Shown one piece after another: positions 1 through 10,531 of a DNA stretch of 64,000 bases. The position numbers and the translations under genes were made by a program. The notes below the pieces were generated by a model, which had not been told where the DNA came from, searched no databases, and was given only the letters and a program-made list of their open reading frames with translations. The stretch comes from Vibrio sp. RE88 (GTDB taxonomy: Bacteria; Pseudomonadota; Gammaproteobacteria; Enterobacterales; Vibrionaceae): positions 1 through 64,000 of the forward strand of contig NZ_VTYQ01000001.1 of assembly GCF_013113835.1 (NCBI RefSeq), in the 5' to 3' direction. The stretch's first letter is position 1. Each line of letters opens with the position of its first letter.

Positions 1-3000
1 CCCGCAAACGTCCCTTCCACTTCTTTCACTGGCTCTGAGAACGTCACCTTAAATGACGGCTGACTATTATGAACCGGCCTGTCTACTGGTAACCAATTCG
101 TTACGTTAAGCACTTGTGGTTGAATGTTATCTATAAACTTGATAGCCAGGCTTGCTTTATCAGCCTCCAGATCCTTACCATTCTTACCCTCGGCCGTGAT
201 TAAGATATCACCACTTTCCCACGTCGAGATGTTTTTCGGATCAAGAGTCCAAACACCGTTAGTAACCTGGACATCTTCATGTTGATATTTAAGTTCATCT
301 TTCAAATACACTTTAATGGTCAGTTTCGCGCCATTCTGAATACCTTTCGATGTACCTGAAATAACGAAGCTTTTTGCTAGTTCAGAATCTGAGTTGAATG
401 AATCAATATGATTGATAGCAATAACCGGCTTAAGATCAATATCTTTGCTAAAAGAACCAGGGTTTGGTTCATTTGCAGTGTCTTGGTAACCCGATACTTC
501 TAACTTTGCAGTCGATGAATTGTTAGGTAAGTCTAATGCTACTGTATGGCCTACCCATTGGTTAGAAACATCTCCATCAGGTTGGTCAAAAGTAATGCTC
601 TGGCTATTGAGAGATGCCGTCGGCTCAGTAACTCGCTCACTGAATTTCAGGGTTACTTTGGCAGTTTTACCATCAACCAGTACGCTATCTGCCAGAGACG
701 TTTCCGCTCCACCAGACATTTGGATCATACTTCCGCTTTCACTAAGTGAAGGAAGGACCTTATCCTTGTACGTGACCTTATCTTTCGTTTGAGACGCTGG
801 CACATTTTGATCATTCTTGCCAGACACAGTGATCAACATTTCAGCCTCTTCCCAACTCTGGAAGCTGAGCACCTTAGACCAAGTACCGTCACTTTGTACC
901 TTTAAATCTTCAGTATCGTCAGACTCATACTTATCAATGTCCTTACGGCTATCTTTCTTTGAGGTCACCGCCAATGACAGCTTCGCACCGGACTCTATCC
1001 CCTTGGTGGAACCGCTGATCACGACAGCACTGATATCTTCATCACCATGCCGGATGATATCGTCTGTCGCTACCTTGTTGATGGTAAGAACTGGCATAAC
1101 ACCGACGCTGGCTGTGATTTGTTCCCCAGCATTACCCAATGCATCAGCATACCCTTTGTCTACTACGATTACTTTAGAAGTTTCATCGACTTGTAGACTA
1201 ATTTCATTTTGGGATGTACCAACCCATTCTGTTTTCGTCTGACTTGACTCGCCAAAATCAATTTTGATGCCGTCAATTGTAGCTTCTACAGCATTAACCG
1301 GCTTATCGAAATTGACCGTTACATCGACTGTACTGCCATCAACTGGATATTCAGGTTCTGTCTTGTCAACCAAACCCTTTGGTGCCACGTTATCAACATT
1401 GAATGTGGCAAGTAACGCCTCTTCGTTAGTCGTATTGTTCTTTGCGTCTTTCAGTACCGTTGCATAGGCCTCAAAACGAGTCACGCCCAGATGGGCGTCA
1501 CTTGTAGAGTCGATGGCGAACTTAAGTACCTTTTTATAAGTATCACCACTCGCCTCCTCAAAAATTATGTTGGCCTCTTTTCTTTCCGTTGGATTGTCAG
1601 AATGGTACCAATAGATTTTGAATTCGGAAGCGGCTAAGTCCACACCAGAGATATCAGTCACCGTTATTAGCGAATGGACTTTGCCCGCAATAGTGTAAAC
1701 ATTTTCGCTCACCGCAACGTAAGCACCATCATCCTGAGTGGTATCCATTGACACTATTGCTACTGGTGGCTCGTTATCAATACTCCCACCAGCGTCTTTA
1801 AATATCGGTGTGTCATCTATTGTCGGGTTAGCGGTTGCAAAAACGTCTGCCTGAGCAACAGCAATTTGAGAATCAACACCATAACTAACTGCGAGGTCGT
1901 AATAGCCTTTAGCTAGATTCTTTCTGTAAGTGTCCGCATTAATGTCAATAAATTTGTCGCCAACTTGAATTGGCTTCTGAGCATCACTTCCAGAGTCGCC
2001 CTCTGCATTACCGTTCGCTAAGCCATCCGCTTTTAGGTCTTTGTAAAAAGCAAAAGCGTACTCTAAAGACGTCGTTTCACTCGATAAGCCCGCTAATGAT
2101 TCTAAAAGAATGCGGTACTGATAAGCCGTAGCAGGGTTATTGGGTACTGGGTTGTCGGCATTGGTCGCATATCTACTGCTGAAAGGATCAAAGCCCAGTA
2201 GAGGTTTACTGTCACTATCACCGACTATGGCCTTTGCCACATCCGTCAGGATGGTTTCAGCATCATTTACCGTTCTGGCCGACTTATTCCATAGATACTC
2301 AAACAACCCTGTGTGGTAAGCGGAAAACTCAGTGAGATAAATGGTTTTGGTTTCTGCTTTAGTGAAATAGGTTCCAATAGCACCTGCTGCATCCGCAAAG
2401 TCAACTGTATACTTCACAGAATCTTGGCCTGCACTCTTAGACCATTGGTGATAATAAGTATCCTGACCATTTTGCAACGTCACTCTGAACAGATTGTAGA
2501 ATTGAATCCGAGTATTGTAAGGCATAGAACACGTAGCAACGTTCGCAGCAACGTTCTTCGGATCATGCGTGAAGTCCGTACACGATTGTATTTGTTCGAA
2601 CTTTTTATCTTTATCATTCCAGCCTTCAACTGTGGCTATCGCGCCAACAAAAGGAGTGACGATTGTTAACGTCGGTCTTTCAAAAGTGGTTTTAAAGTAG
2701 ACCTGTTGTGAGGCACTAGAGTTGCCAGCCGGGTCTTCCACACTGACTTGGATTAGTTGCGAATCACCTTCTGATGCGTTGGAGAAGTCACTAAGCAGAT
2801 CCGCCGTCAGTGGAAGATAGTAGTCCATTGAGAACACACGCTCTCCTGAACTTTCGTCAGGGAGTCGCTTAAAAGGAATACCACTATTATCGTCAAATGC
2901 CTCACTAGCAACCTGCGTCTTTGTACTTACAAGTGAGTATTGTTCTTCCGTCGAGCGCTTACGCAGGTACTCAACTCTTAAGGTTAAGTCATCTGCTGAT

Positions 3001-4967
3001 GAACCGTAGGTATTTCTATCACTTAAGTCTTTAATCGTAGCAATAAAGTAGGGGATTGAATTACTTTGCAATACGCCTTCTGAAAGCTCGAAATCCTTAT
3101 AGTTCAAACCTTCATGGGTTTCGTTTAAGCCAGAGGTGGCGAGAGCAAAATCAATATCCAAGTATCGATCGAGACTATCAACGCTACCTGAAGGGAATGT
3201 AGTTTGATCAAATAATCCAGAATACCCACTGCCATCAGTCTGTTTGTAATTGAAAAGTGCTTCTGAAAAAGTTAGGGATACTTGTGGTTTTTGATCATCT
3301 TTATAAACTGTAAAGCTTGCTTCACCCTTGTTACCATAAATATCCGTTGCAGCAACGGTAAACTCAACACTGGCTGAAAATAATTCCGTATCATAGCTGT
3401 GACTGAACTGGCATTGAGTGTTCAACTCTTTACACTCGATTTTAATCGGGTCGCCAGATCTCGCAATCGTCAAATAAACTGACTGTTCAACGATATCGTT
3501 CAACGTTTCTTTAACTATCCCTTCAAGAATATACGTTTTGATCTTGTTATTGTTATTGTCTGTATTTCGTACACTCTCGCTGGATGTAAACTCAATCACA
3601 GGCTTAACATTGTCCCATTTAAATGGGAGTGTGATGCCTGAGTTATCTTCATTGTCTAGGACATCAACTGTTCGAACGATTAAGTTTGCGTCTACAGTAC
3701 CTTTAACAACGTTCTTATCAAGGGAAGTTGTATTGACGAAGACTTTCAAAGTCGTTTTACGTGGTCCCTTAACAAAGCTGGTTTTGTCCAACCAACAAAT
3801 TGAAGCGGTATCCTGCTCACACAATACTTCTACTTCAGTACCAACGTTTTCATTGTCTTTATCTTTCTCAAGATATTTAACAGTCACACTTAAACCTTCA
3901 ACACCAGTCTCGTCTTCAAGAGTGACTTCCATTGACTCCGTACCAACCAAAACACTACTGTCTGAGCGCTTCGCAGTTGGTGCGTTTTTATCCATTTCTT
4001 TTGGCTGACGCGACGGTATTGAGCCTTCACCACCGCTAGTCCCTAAATTATTGAGGTGGTTGGCTGTTGTTTCGTACTGATTAACTGGCGTACCTGAAAC
4101 ATTGACATTTGGATCACTCACCACGATCAGTGTGTGCTCTGCTACCGAGTGAGTGTAAAAGTCGGAAGTGATATATTGAGTACCAAAGCGCGCGTCTTCT
4201 AAGAAGTCTCGGCTATCATCAAGCACTTTTCCGTCTAGTAAGCCATCAGCAACAATATCGTCATAACCAATTCTAGCTAAGTTGATTGACGTATAAGTAT
4301 CGGCACCCGTTGAGTCGTTTTCCAAAAATGAATAGGCATAGGAAGAATAGGCAGTTAACAGCGCACCGTATTTATGGCCATCTGTCGCTACAGCGTCGTG
4401 TCCGCCTGTAGTAATATCAATAGGGTTGACCGTATTAACGTTAAAGCCATACATTGAATTAATAGTACTTAGCGCGCTATTGATTGCAGATGAAGCGCTT
4501 TGCCCTTCCTTTTTAATTTTGTACTCCGCTAACCCTTGAGCCATATAGGTCATAGGGGTGATCATCACTTGCGCAGTTTCACCTTCGGAAAAATTAATCA
4601 CACTGGCCAGTTCGATAACACCGTTAGAGCTCGTCCTAACAACATTATTTGAGAACGGGTCTCGATACCCACCACCCTGAACTTTTATGTAAACAGGCAT
4701 GGAGGCAGAGTCTACGTTCAGAGTGTATTCGCCACTCGCGTTCGTTTTAGTTTGGCCTAACTCTCGACCTAACACGCCGTTTTTATATTCGTATGCCGTC
4801 ACTACACCACCAGAGATAGGTGCATCGAATACAGTACCGGTGATAGTGCCCGTTTTACGTGACTGTGGTGAAGAGTCCCCATCTCCACCACCGCCGCCAC
4901 AGGAACTTAGTGACAGGATGGACAGGATGGTGAGAATAAGTTTAATTTTATTAGTGAATCTCAACAT
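1..4967 (-). CDS. Very large surface lipoprotein with repeated Ig-like modules (3' end outside window)
   Basis: The reading frame is open from the ATG at 4967 to the window edge, so at least 1,655 residues are encoded. The start has a lipoprotein signal: a basic N-terminus, a hydrophobic stretch and a lipobox ending LSLSSC (Cys23), then GGGG. Residues about 38-75 look like a carboxypeptidase-regulatory-like beta domain. The rest is rich in Asp, Thr and Ser and carries Ig-like modules that repeat a similar motif (FDKPVNAVEATIDG, FSERVTEPTASLNS, FSEPVKEVEGTFA). This is the architecture of bacterial cell-surface adhesion or biofilm proteins; the ligand is unknown. The gene is read alone, with a long AT-rich region upstream. 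I am sure of the frame and the lipoprotein signal, less sure of the role. Confidence 0.85.
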   Translation of the reverse strand, partial: MLRFTNKIKLILTILSILSLSSCGGGGGDGDSSPQSRKTGTITGTVFDAPISGGVVTAYEYKNGVLGRELGQTKTNASGEYTLNVDSASMPVYIKVQGGGYRDPFSNNVVRTSSNGVIELASVINFSEGETAQVMITPMTYMAQGLAEYKIKKEGQSASSAINSALSTINSMYGFNVNTVNPIDITTGGHDAVATDGHKYGALLTAYSSYAYSFLENDSTGADTYTSINLARIGYDDIVADGLLDGKVLDDSRDFLEDARFGTQYITSDFYTHSVAEHTLIVVSDPNVNVSGTPVNQYETTANHLNNLGTSGGEGSIPSRQPKEMDKNAPTAKRSDSSVLVGTESMEVTLEDETGVEGLSVTVKYLEKDKDNENVGTEVEVLCEQDTASICWLDKTSFVKGPRKTTLKVFVNTTSLDKNVVKGTVDANLIVRTVDVLDNEDNSGITLPFKWDNVKPVIEFTSSESVRNTDNNNNKIKTYILEGIVKETLNDIVEQSVYLTIARSGDPIKIECKELNTQCQFSHSYDTELFSASVEFTVAATDIYGNKGEASFTVYKDDQKPQVSLTFSEALFNYKQTDGSGYSGLFDQTTFPSGSVDSLDRYLDIDFALATSGLNETHEGLNYKDFELSEGVLQSNSIPYFIATIKDLSDRNTYGSSADDLTLRVEYLRKRSTEEQYSLVSTKTQVASEAFDDNSGIPFKRLPDESSGERVFSMDYYLPLTADLLSDFSNASEGDSQLIQVSVEDPAGNSSASQQVYFKTTFERPTLTIVTPFVGAIATVEGWNDKDKKFEQIQSCTDFTHDPKNVAANVATCSMPYNTRIQFYNLFRVTLQNGQDTYYHQWSKSAGQDSVKYTVDFADAAGAIGTYFTKAETKTIYLTEFSAYHTGLFEYLWNKSARTVNDAETILTDVAKAIVGDSDSKPLLGFDPFSSRYATNADNPVPNNPATAYQYRILLESLAGLSSETTSLEYAFAFYKDLKADGLANGNAEGDSGSDAQKPIQVGDKFIDINADTYRKNLAKGYYDLAVSYGVDSQIAVAQADVFATANPTIDDTPIFKDAGGSIDNEPPVAIVSMDTTQDDGAYVAVSENVYTIAGKVHSLITVTDISGVDLAASEFKIYWYHSDNPTERKEANIIFEEASGDTYKKVLKFAIDSTSDAHLGVTRFEAYATVLKDAKNNTTNEEALLATFNVDNVAPKGLVDKTEPEYPVDGSTVDVTVNFDKPVNAVEATIDGIKIDFGESSQTKTEWVGTSQNEISLQVDETSKVIVVDKGYADALGNAGEQITASVGVMPVLTINKVATDDIIRHGDEDISAVVISGSTKGIESGAKLSLAVTSKKDSRKDIDKYESDDTEDLKVQSDGTWSKVLSFQSWEEAEMLITVSGKNDQNVPASQTKDKVTYKDKVLPSLSESGSMIQMSGGAETSLADSVLVDGKTAKVTLKFSERVTEPTASLNSQSITFDQPDGDVSNQWVGHTVALDLPNNSSTAKLEVSGYQDTANEPNPGSFSKDIDLKPVIAINHIDSFNSDSELAKSFVISGTSKGIQNGAKLTIKVYLKDELKYQHEDVQVTNGVWTLDPKNISTWESGDILITAEGKNGKDLEADKASLAIKFIDNIQPQVLNVTNWLPVDRPVHNSQPSFKVTFSEPVKEVEGTFA

Positions 4968-5511
4968 GGTGCCGAAGTGACGTTGCAAAAAAAGTGGCTC
5001 AAGTATATTTTTGGCACTAATAATAACAACGCGGCGAATCACCACTAAATATGGAAAAATCGTCAGGGTTGTAGCGAACTTTTGATAAGAAAAAAGAAAT
5101 TCAGAGAGGTATTTAGCACTGTTGTAGTAGTCAAAATGCCGTTCAATTGGCATTTCTTATACATCAACAGACAATATTTTTTTTATTTATGAGACCTAGA
5201 TCACCCATAAATCTTCTTTAGCAAGGTTTAAAAATGCAACGCATTCATGTATTTGAAAGCGGTTAAACTTCAATCAAAACATTAAGTTAATACAGAATCA
5301 CTATAGTTCACTTAGTTGATTTATAAAATACGACCAGTTCACAAACACAGAATATCAATTCATAAAGTGACTATTTGAGGCTTCATGTAACAACCATGTT
5401 TATCAAATTACTGATGGCATTTTGTCGCCAAAGGAACTATCCGGAGTGCCACTCAATGACTGATGATACTCAGTGCGGATTGCGCCCAGATGGATAAGAA
5501 GGATAACAACG
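4968..5511. other. AT-rich intergenic region upstream of the large lipoprotein gene
   Basis: I see no convincing gene here. The stretch is AT-rich and must hold the promoter of the large lipoprotein gene. A spaced inverted repeat (ATTTATG at 5185, CATAAAT near 5206) could be an operator, but nothing decides this. Confidence 0.4.
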
Positions 5512-5545
5512 AAAAGAGCGTATATCCTTTCGAATATACGCTCTT
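5512..5545 (-). terminator. Rho-independent terminator after the exported protein gene
   Basis: An 11-bp perfect stem (5514-5524 with 5535-5545, sequence AAGAGCGTATA) is followed on the minus strand by TTTTCGTT. It lies just downstream of the stop at 5569. Confidence 0.8.
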
Positions 5546-5568
5546 GAATGTAGATGGGTTGTCGCTAA

Positions 5569-6762
5569 TTATTCAGTAGGTGAAATTGTTACTGGCTTGA
5601 AGGTCGCGACAGCATTGCCACCAGCTCCAGGACGATCGACATAAGTTGTGTTCTGCATCAAGGTATAATAAACATCAACGTAGTCATCATCATTGGTTAG
5701 TAAGCCATCTGGAATCACGTCAATGATCTTACCAGTAATCTGAGCAATGATAGCGTAGCCTTGAACTTCAGGATCCGGAATCATTTTAAGGATTTCTTCA
5801 GCAGCTTTGACCAATAGCTTCGCCAGCTCTTTGTAGTCAGTACCATCGTCTTGCTCCATCAGGATCATGTCGACAGCGCCCCAGCGGTAACGTGGCCAAA
5901 GCACCATTGTCTGTCCTGGGTAATAGTCTTGACCATCGTAGTCAAGGTAAGGCATTTCAACTAAATCAATTTCCGGTTCAACGCGACTTGGATCGACACC
6001 AGTAATGATGGCGTAGACTTCAGCTTTGCCAGAAATCCAAGGCTCTTGGTCGTCATTTAAACGAATTTTGGTCAACTGAGTGGTGTTAAGAGGCTCAACA
6101 TCCGCAGCCATGACCGAGCGGCTCATTTTACTCATCTTAGCAGCAGGTTTTGGTGCAGAATCATTGGTTGTCAGCTCCGTATCCTGACCTAAACGCTTCA
6201 TTTCTGCTTGCATGGCCATCAAACCAGCACGTAGTTCTTCTGCGCCATTACTATCGACAACCAATACAGGCACATCTGGCATCTCATAAACATCCAGTTG
6301 ATGCACCTGGCCATAAACATCATACGCCTCGATAAATTGCCAGTTAGAGTCATCACCTGAAGGCTCGAACGCGAACAGTGGGCTTTCACCTTCTTTCCAG
6401 TTTTTCACCATTGAAGCGTCCGCGATACGCAGCTCCATGATTGAATCACTGTACTCACTAATGCCTTTCATTGCGCGATAGCTGCGATCCGCTTTTTGCA
6501 TTTTTTGACTAAACGCAGAATACGGCTGAGCAGACTGTAGGTTGTTCAGAGGTGCTGATAGATGCTCTTCGTTAATCTGTGACTTGATAGAGGATTCAAG
6601 ATCAGCATAGCGAGCACTGATCTGCAAAGCGATGGATTGTTTCTGTTGTGCAATCGCCTCAGCCTTAGATTGAGCATCTGTTGTGTCTACAGTCTGCGCA
6701 TTCGACTGGAAGCCAACCACCGCCGTTGCAAGCATCATGCTAATAGATAGATTTGGTCTCAT
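5569..6762 (-). CDS. Exported protein of unknown function, 397 aa
   Basis: I do not recognise a family. I start the gene at 6762 rather than at upstream in-frame codons because an AAGGAT ribosome site lies just before it and the product then begins with a clean signal peptide (MRPNLSISMMLATAVVGF, cleavage near QSNAQT). The mature part begins with a helical, Gln- and Ala-rich segment to about residue 110; the C-terminal half is acidic and rich in Tyr, Asp and Pro. It is a single-gene unit with its own terminator, between the Ig-like lipoprotein and a collagenase. A secreted or periplasmic location is an inference. Confidence 0.75.
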   Translation of the reverse strand: MRPNLSISMMLATAVVGFQSNAQTVDTTDAQSKAEAIAQQKQSIALQISARYADLESSIKSQINEEHLSAPLNNLQSAQPYSAFSQKMQKADRSYRAMKGISEYSDSIMELRIADASMVKNWKEGESPLFAFEPSGDDSNWQFIEAYDVYGQVHQLDVYEMPDVPVLVVDSNGAEELRAGLMAMQAEMKRLGQDTELTTNDSAPKPAAKMSKMSRSVMAADVEPLNTTQLTKIRLNDDQEPWISGKAEVYAIITGVDPSRVEPEIDLVEMPYLDYDGQDYYPGQTMVLWPRYRWGAVDMILMEQDDGTDYKELAKLLVKAAEEILKMIPDPEVQGYAIIAQITGKIIDVIPDGLLTNDDDYVDVYYTLMQNTTYVDRPGAGGNAVATFKPVTISPTE

Positions 6763-6984
6763 AAAAATGATCCTTATTTTAATTTTTATCATTATATAGA
6801 GCATTTGCCCTACACATAAAAACCTATCAGCAATATCAATAAGTGGAAGTAAAACGATTGCTTTTTGTTCCATTTTCCAGCTCAAGATCACTTTTTAACC
6901 AAATTGTATGATATTTAATCTTATCTAAATTAGAATGTGCGAATTAATAATCCAATCAATAATTAATTCATAATATTATTAGCT

Positions 6985-7009
6985 AAAAGAGCACCTTAAG
7001 TGCTCTTTT
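6985..7009 (-). terminator. Terminator after collagenase gene 1
   Basis: A perfect 10-bp stem (AAAAGAGCAC with GTGCTCTTTT) and 5-base loop lie directly downstream of the stop at 7017. Both sides are A/T-flanked, so it may work on both strands. Confidence 0.8.
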
Positions 7010-7016
7010 GTCTTTT

Positions 7017-9434
7017 CTAATAAGTGGCGTAAAGTTCGACTTCTCCACCTTGCTGTTCAGCGCTTAACGTAAAGTGAACATAACCCGCTTTCTCTACCTC
7101 AAACTGGACAAACTCATTGCTACCAGTTTGCTGACTAGCTGCATCAAAGTCTTCTCGTGTTGCCCAAGAATGTTTGCCAATAAAGACGTCCACGTTACTT
7201 GGAGTTTCGTCTAGCGCGCTTATCCAAAGCCGAACCGTTGCTGGTCTTTCAACATACATACCCACATAACGTGTCTTATTCACCTTTACTCGCAGGGGTT
7301 CATTCGCTGACATTAGTTTTGGCGTCAGGTCATCTTGCTCAACGGTAGGGGATTGAGTGACTGTTTTGCTTGTCACCCTGACAGATTCAAATGATTCGCG
7401 GGCTGTTAAGCTGAAATAGTAGCGACCCGGCGTAATGTACCCGTTTGGCTGTGGTTCAATCTCGATTGACTCTTCACTTCCTCGCTGAAAGTCCGAAAGC
7501 TGGTACTCATAGTAGTGCGCAACACTCTGGTAACTTGCATATAGATCAGCGTCCCCATCACCTTCAATCGAAACGGAGAATTCTGTCACTTCCGCAGGGA
7601 TATCGATGTAAAACAGGTGCTCCTCGTAGGCGTTAGCGTTAAAGATCTGGGAATGGTTGGCGGCAAAACTCACTATTTCTGCTGAGTCTTGTGGCGATGG
7701 TTCTTTCTCACCGTCATCGTTGTGCGAGTCAGAATCGGTAGATGAGACTGCTTCTAGCCACAATTCAAACTCGTCATTGAACTCAACACCCAAACGCTTC
7801 GCTTGTTCGCTCCAAGTCACATAGTCTCCTCTCCTTGCAGACTCTAATAAACTAGCCATGTGCTGAGGGTGCTCTTCCAACATAAACCGAACCCCGAGAT
7901 AACCCCAACGGTAGATACGGTTTACGTCATCTTCATACGTAGTTTCAATGACCTCGCTGAAAGACAGTGGCTGATGTTCAATCAAATCTATCGCCGCTTG
8001 GTAACCTTCTCGGTAATGCATATACTCTGCGAATCCTTCCAGCCACCAGACCATACGACCACGGCTTAAAGTGTCACTAAAGTCACCATAGAGGTTAAAA
8101 CGACCATCTAAATAGTGAACGTATTCATGCTCAAGGTTTAGGATGGCAAGCTCATCACCGGAGTCGTAGCGATAGGCTAAAAAGCGAGCCACATTATCAG
8201 GTTTGGATGGATCACCCTCTAGATATTGCCCTCCATTGTCTGTGCTGTTGCCGAACAGAAAATTAGAGTAGGTAACGTAAGCATCATTGTCCTTCCAGAC
8301 CACCACTTCAACATTATCATTGTGATCATCATCGACCGGAGCCCAACCAGAGTTCACCACTTGATGAAAATCGGCTTCAACCGCTGACAGAACGTCACAC
8401 GCCTGTTCAGATTGTTGCTCTGATAAGTTTTGCGAACGAATGATCGCGGCACCCTGACATTCATAACGGTAAGGAAGAAGGCTAAGCTCAAGCTGCGATT
8501 TACTTTGTTCAAGCTTTAGTTTTTTGCCTTCCTCTGGCGCATAAAACAAAATCATCTCCGCAGCCGCAATCCATAAACGTTCGCCTTCACTGCCGATCGC
8601 ATTACGTTCTAACGTACGTTTCATAAACGCCATCACCTGGTTACGTAGCTTCTCATCTCTACTCGCCAATAGTCGGCCAGATTCACGTACCGCATTGTAG
8701 ATAAGAAATTCAGCGTCTGTGCCCAGTGCCCAGCGATTCTGTTCAACAAACCGTTCCAGCCTCACCAGATAGTAAGGGTGAACCGCGACATCCGCATAAA
8801 AATAGTCTCGCGCCACGTGACCACTCATCGCTCTGAACAAATTGTTTAATCCATCCACATACTGCAACTGTTGGCTATTTTGACGGTTGAAGCTTTCAAG
8901 CAGGTCCAACATGGCAGGCATTGCGGTAGGCAATTGTTTCACGCTATCGACCATTATGCTCATCGCAGACATTGCACGTACCTGTTCGCGCCCCAGCGCT
9001 TGAGCATATTGGCTACTTAAGAATCGAGCTGAAATTTGGGCAAGCTCACGACTCAACTCTTCAGAATAATAGCCATAGCTTGATTGAGTTGAGTAACGCG
9101 CAAAGTACGCCGCTTTGATAAATTCGCTAAGGTTGGCAATTCGCTTAGCCTGCTGTTCATCTCCTTCATACTGCGTCACTTCTTCAAGCAACTCGCGCTG
9201 TACTTGTCTTATTGACGTTTCGCTGTAGATGCCCGTCGCTGCTTCTTCTGGCGCATTGAACCATGAGTGATAACACGACGAATCGGCAAGTTTGATCTGT
9301 GTCAGCCAGTCAGAAGAGTGCGAAAGTAACTCATACTCACACTCCGGAGCAGATAAGGCATTGAAACTGATGCCAGCTAATAGCAAAGCGCTAGCAATTC
9401 TCTTGGGAATAAACAAACGTTGATTGTGCTTCAT
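7017..9434 (-). CDS. Secreted M9-family collagenase (collagenase 1), 805 aa
   Basis: This is a zinc metalloprotease of the Vibrio/clostridial collagenase family M9. The signal peptide is MKHNQRLFIPKRIASALLLA, ending near NALSA, which decides the start at 9434 over a GTG 12 bases upstream. The zinc site is HEYVH at residues 436-440, followed by YLDGRF, with the third ligand in the WWLEGFAEY segment. An N-terminal activator-like helical region precedes it. Two C-terminal PPC-like beta domains follow an acidic linker (SSTDSDSHNDDGEKEPSPQ); there is no PKD domain, unlike collagenase 2. It should act outside the cell on collagen or gelatin. Family assignment is firm; substrate preference is not shown. 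Confidence 0.93.
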   Translation of the reverse strand: MKHNQRLFIPKRIASALLLAGISFNALSAPECEYELLSHSSDWLTQIKLADSSCYHSWFNAPEEAATGIYSETSIRQVQRELLEEVTQYEGDEQQAKRIANLSEFIKAAYFARYSTQSSYGYYSEELSRELAQISARFLSSQYAQALGREQVRAMSAMSIMVDSVKQLPTAMPAMLDLLESFNRQNSQQLQYVDGLNNLFRAMSGHVARDYFYADVAVHPYYLVRLERFVEQNRWALGTDAEFLIYNAVRESGRLLASRDEKLRNQVMAFMKRTLERNAIGSEGERLWIAAAEMILFYAPEEGKKLKLEQSKSQLELSLLPYRYECQGAAIIRSQNLSEQQSEQACDVLSAVEADFHQVVNSGWAPVDDDHNDNVEVVVWKDNDAYVTYSNFLFGNSTDNGGQYLEGDPSKPDNVARFLAYRYDSGDELAILNLEHEYVHYLDGRFNLYGDFSDTLSRGRMVWWLEGFAEYMHYREGYQAAIDLIEHQPLSFSEVIETTYEDDVNRIYRWGYLGVRFMLEEHPQHMASLLESARRGDYVTWSEQAKRLGVEFNDEFELWLEAVSSTDSDSHNDDGEKEPSPQDSAEIVSFAANHSQIFNANAYEEHLFYIDIPAEVTEFSVSIEGDGDADLYASYQSVAHYYEYQLSDFQRGSEESIEIEPQPNGYITPGRYYFSLTARESFESVRVTSKTVTQSPTVEQDDLTPKLMSANEPLRVKVNKTRYVGMYVERPATVRLWISALDETPSNVDVFIGKHSWATREDFDAASQQTGSNEFVQFEVEKAGYVHFTLSAEQQGGEVELYATY

Positions 9435-9589
9435 ACGCAACACCACACTTATTGTAATGATTTGGAGCTGCGTTATATCAACGATCTATAAGTCACATAA
9501 GACCGATTGATGAGCAATTTAGAGGCTGGTTCCGATAATTTCTTAGATTAAATCTTCGCAAACGATTAAATAAAACACTTACTTAACAA

Positions 9590-10531
9590 TTAGTTATAGT
9601 TAAAAAAGTTAATACGAAAGTCGCTAATCTTCTGCTCAACGTACTGTTGCCACTCAAGATCAGACATTGCTGACCCCGCCGTTGAACGTTGCTGATCGAG
9701 TGATTGTTTGAGATCAGATAACTGGCTTTGATAGCTTGCGACTTGTACCTCCTGACTCGCGACTTGCTGCTCTCGTTGAGCAATGGATGCCGACTGTTCA
9801 GCATTGAGGTATTTGGTGGCGAGCTGTGCTTTTGCTTGATCCTTTTGCTGCTGCGTAAAAGTGCTTGGTATTAGACTCACGCCTTTTTCATAACGTGCAG
9901 CACCGCTAACTAAAGACAGCGACTCATCATTGTGTTGCCATTTATTCAGCAATGCTTCATAGCTTTCAACATAACTCTCAGCGTTATCAGTCGCTAACTC
10001 CTGGGATGCCAAACTAAAGTCATATAGCGCATATTCTCCAGCAAACATAACACTTGCGAGCTCGCCCCAAATTAACAATGCCTGCCGCTTCATTTCTGCA
10101 ATTCGATCAGCTAACGAGTGGTATTGGTTAAGATCCAGCTCTCCCATTACCTCTTGCCACTGGGCTTTCAATTGAGGGTAACGAGCAAGGAGGTGATACC
10201 TAGCGTCCGACAGTTCAGCTTGGTTCTGAACCAGTAGCTGTTCACAATCGTTGCGCTGTTGGCACTGTCGCCAAAAAGATTCCAACGCTTCAACTAGCGC
10301 GTTTCCTGACGCTTCCGCAAGAGGGTTTAGTACTTTGCCTTGATGGGGAATCGTATTTTCGGACTGACTTTCACCCTCTTCCACTGTTCGAGCAAGACTC
10401 TGGTTAGCAGCGACATATTGTTCCGAAAACTCCCTCTCAACCATCGCCCGAGAATTAACAACCTCATCGGAAGGCCAGAGAAAGATGCCCGCCACAACGG
10501 CGAGCATCAACAACAGGTAACGATAAACCAT
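9590..10531 (-). CDS. LifO/LipB-type lipase foldase (steric chaperone), divergent
   Basis: The 313-residue product has one N-terminal membrane anchor (residues 3-18) and a long, charged, Gln-rich helical periplasmic part, the layout of lipase-specific foldases. Segments such as FAGEYALYDFSLASQEL and SLIPSTFTQQQKDQAKAQL match the family pattern. The usual signature RxxFDYxLSA is not apparent; the equivalent region reads LVEALESFWRQCQQR with an added Cys pair. Its start overlaps the stop of the sphingomyelinase gene by one base (TAATG), so translation is probably coupled. I infer that it folds that enzyme rather than a lipase, since no lipase gene is near. Confidence 0.68.
   Translation of the reverse strand: MVYRYLLLMLAVVAGIFLWPSDEVVNSRAMVEREFSEQYVAANQSLARTVEEGESQSENTIPHQGKVLNPLAEASGNALVEALESFWRQCQQRNDCEQLLVQNQAELSDARYHLLARYPQLKAQWQEVMGELDLNQYHSLADRIAEMKRQALLIWGELASVMFAGEYALYDFSLASQELATDNAESYVESYEALLNKWQHNDESLSLVSGAARYEKGVSLIPSTFTQQQKDQAKAQLATKYLNAEQSASIAQREQQVASQEVQVASYQSQLSDLKQSLDQQRSTAGSAMSDLEWQQYVEQKISDFRINFFNYN

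Noticed and set aside
520..4980. Several plus-strand frames of 60-156 codons across the first 5 kb
   Set aside because: They lie opposite one unbroken minus-strand frame whose translation is clearly protein-like with repeated Ig-like motifs.
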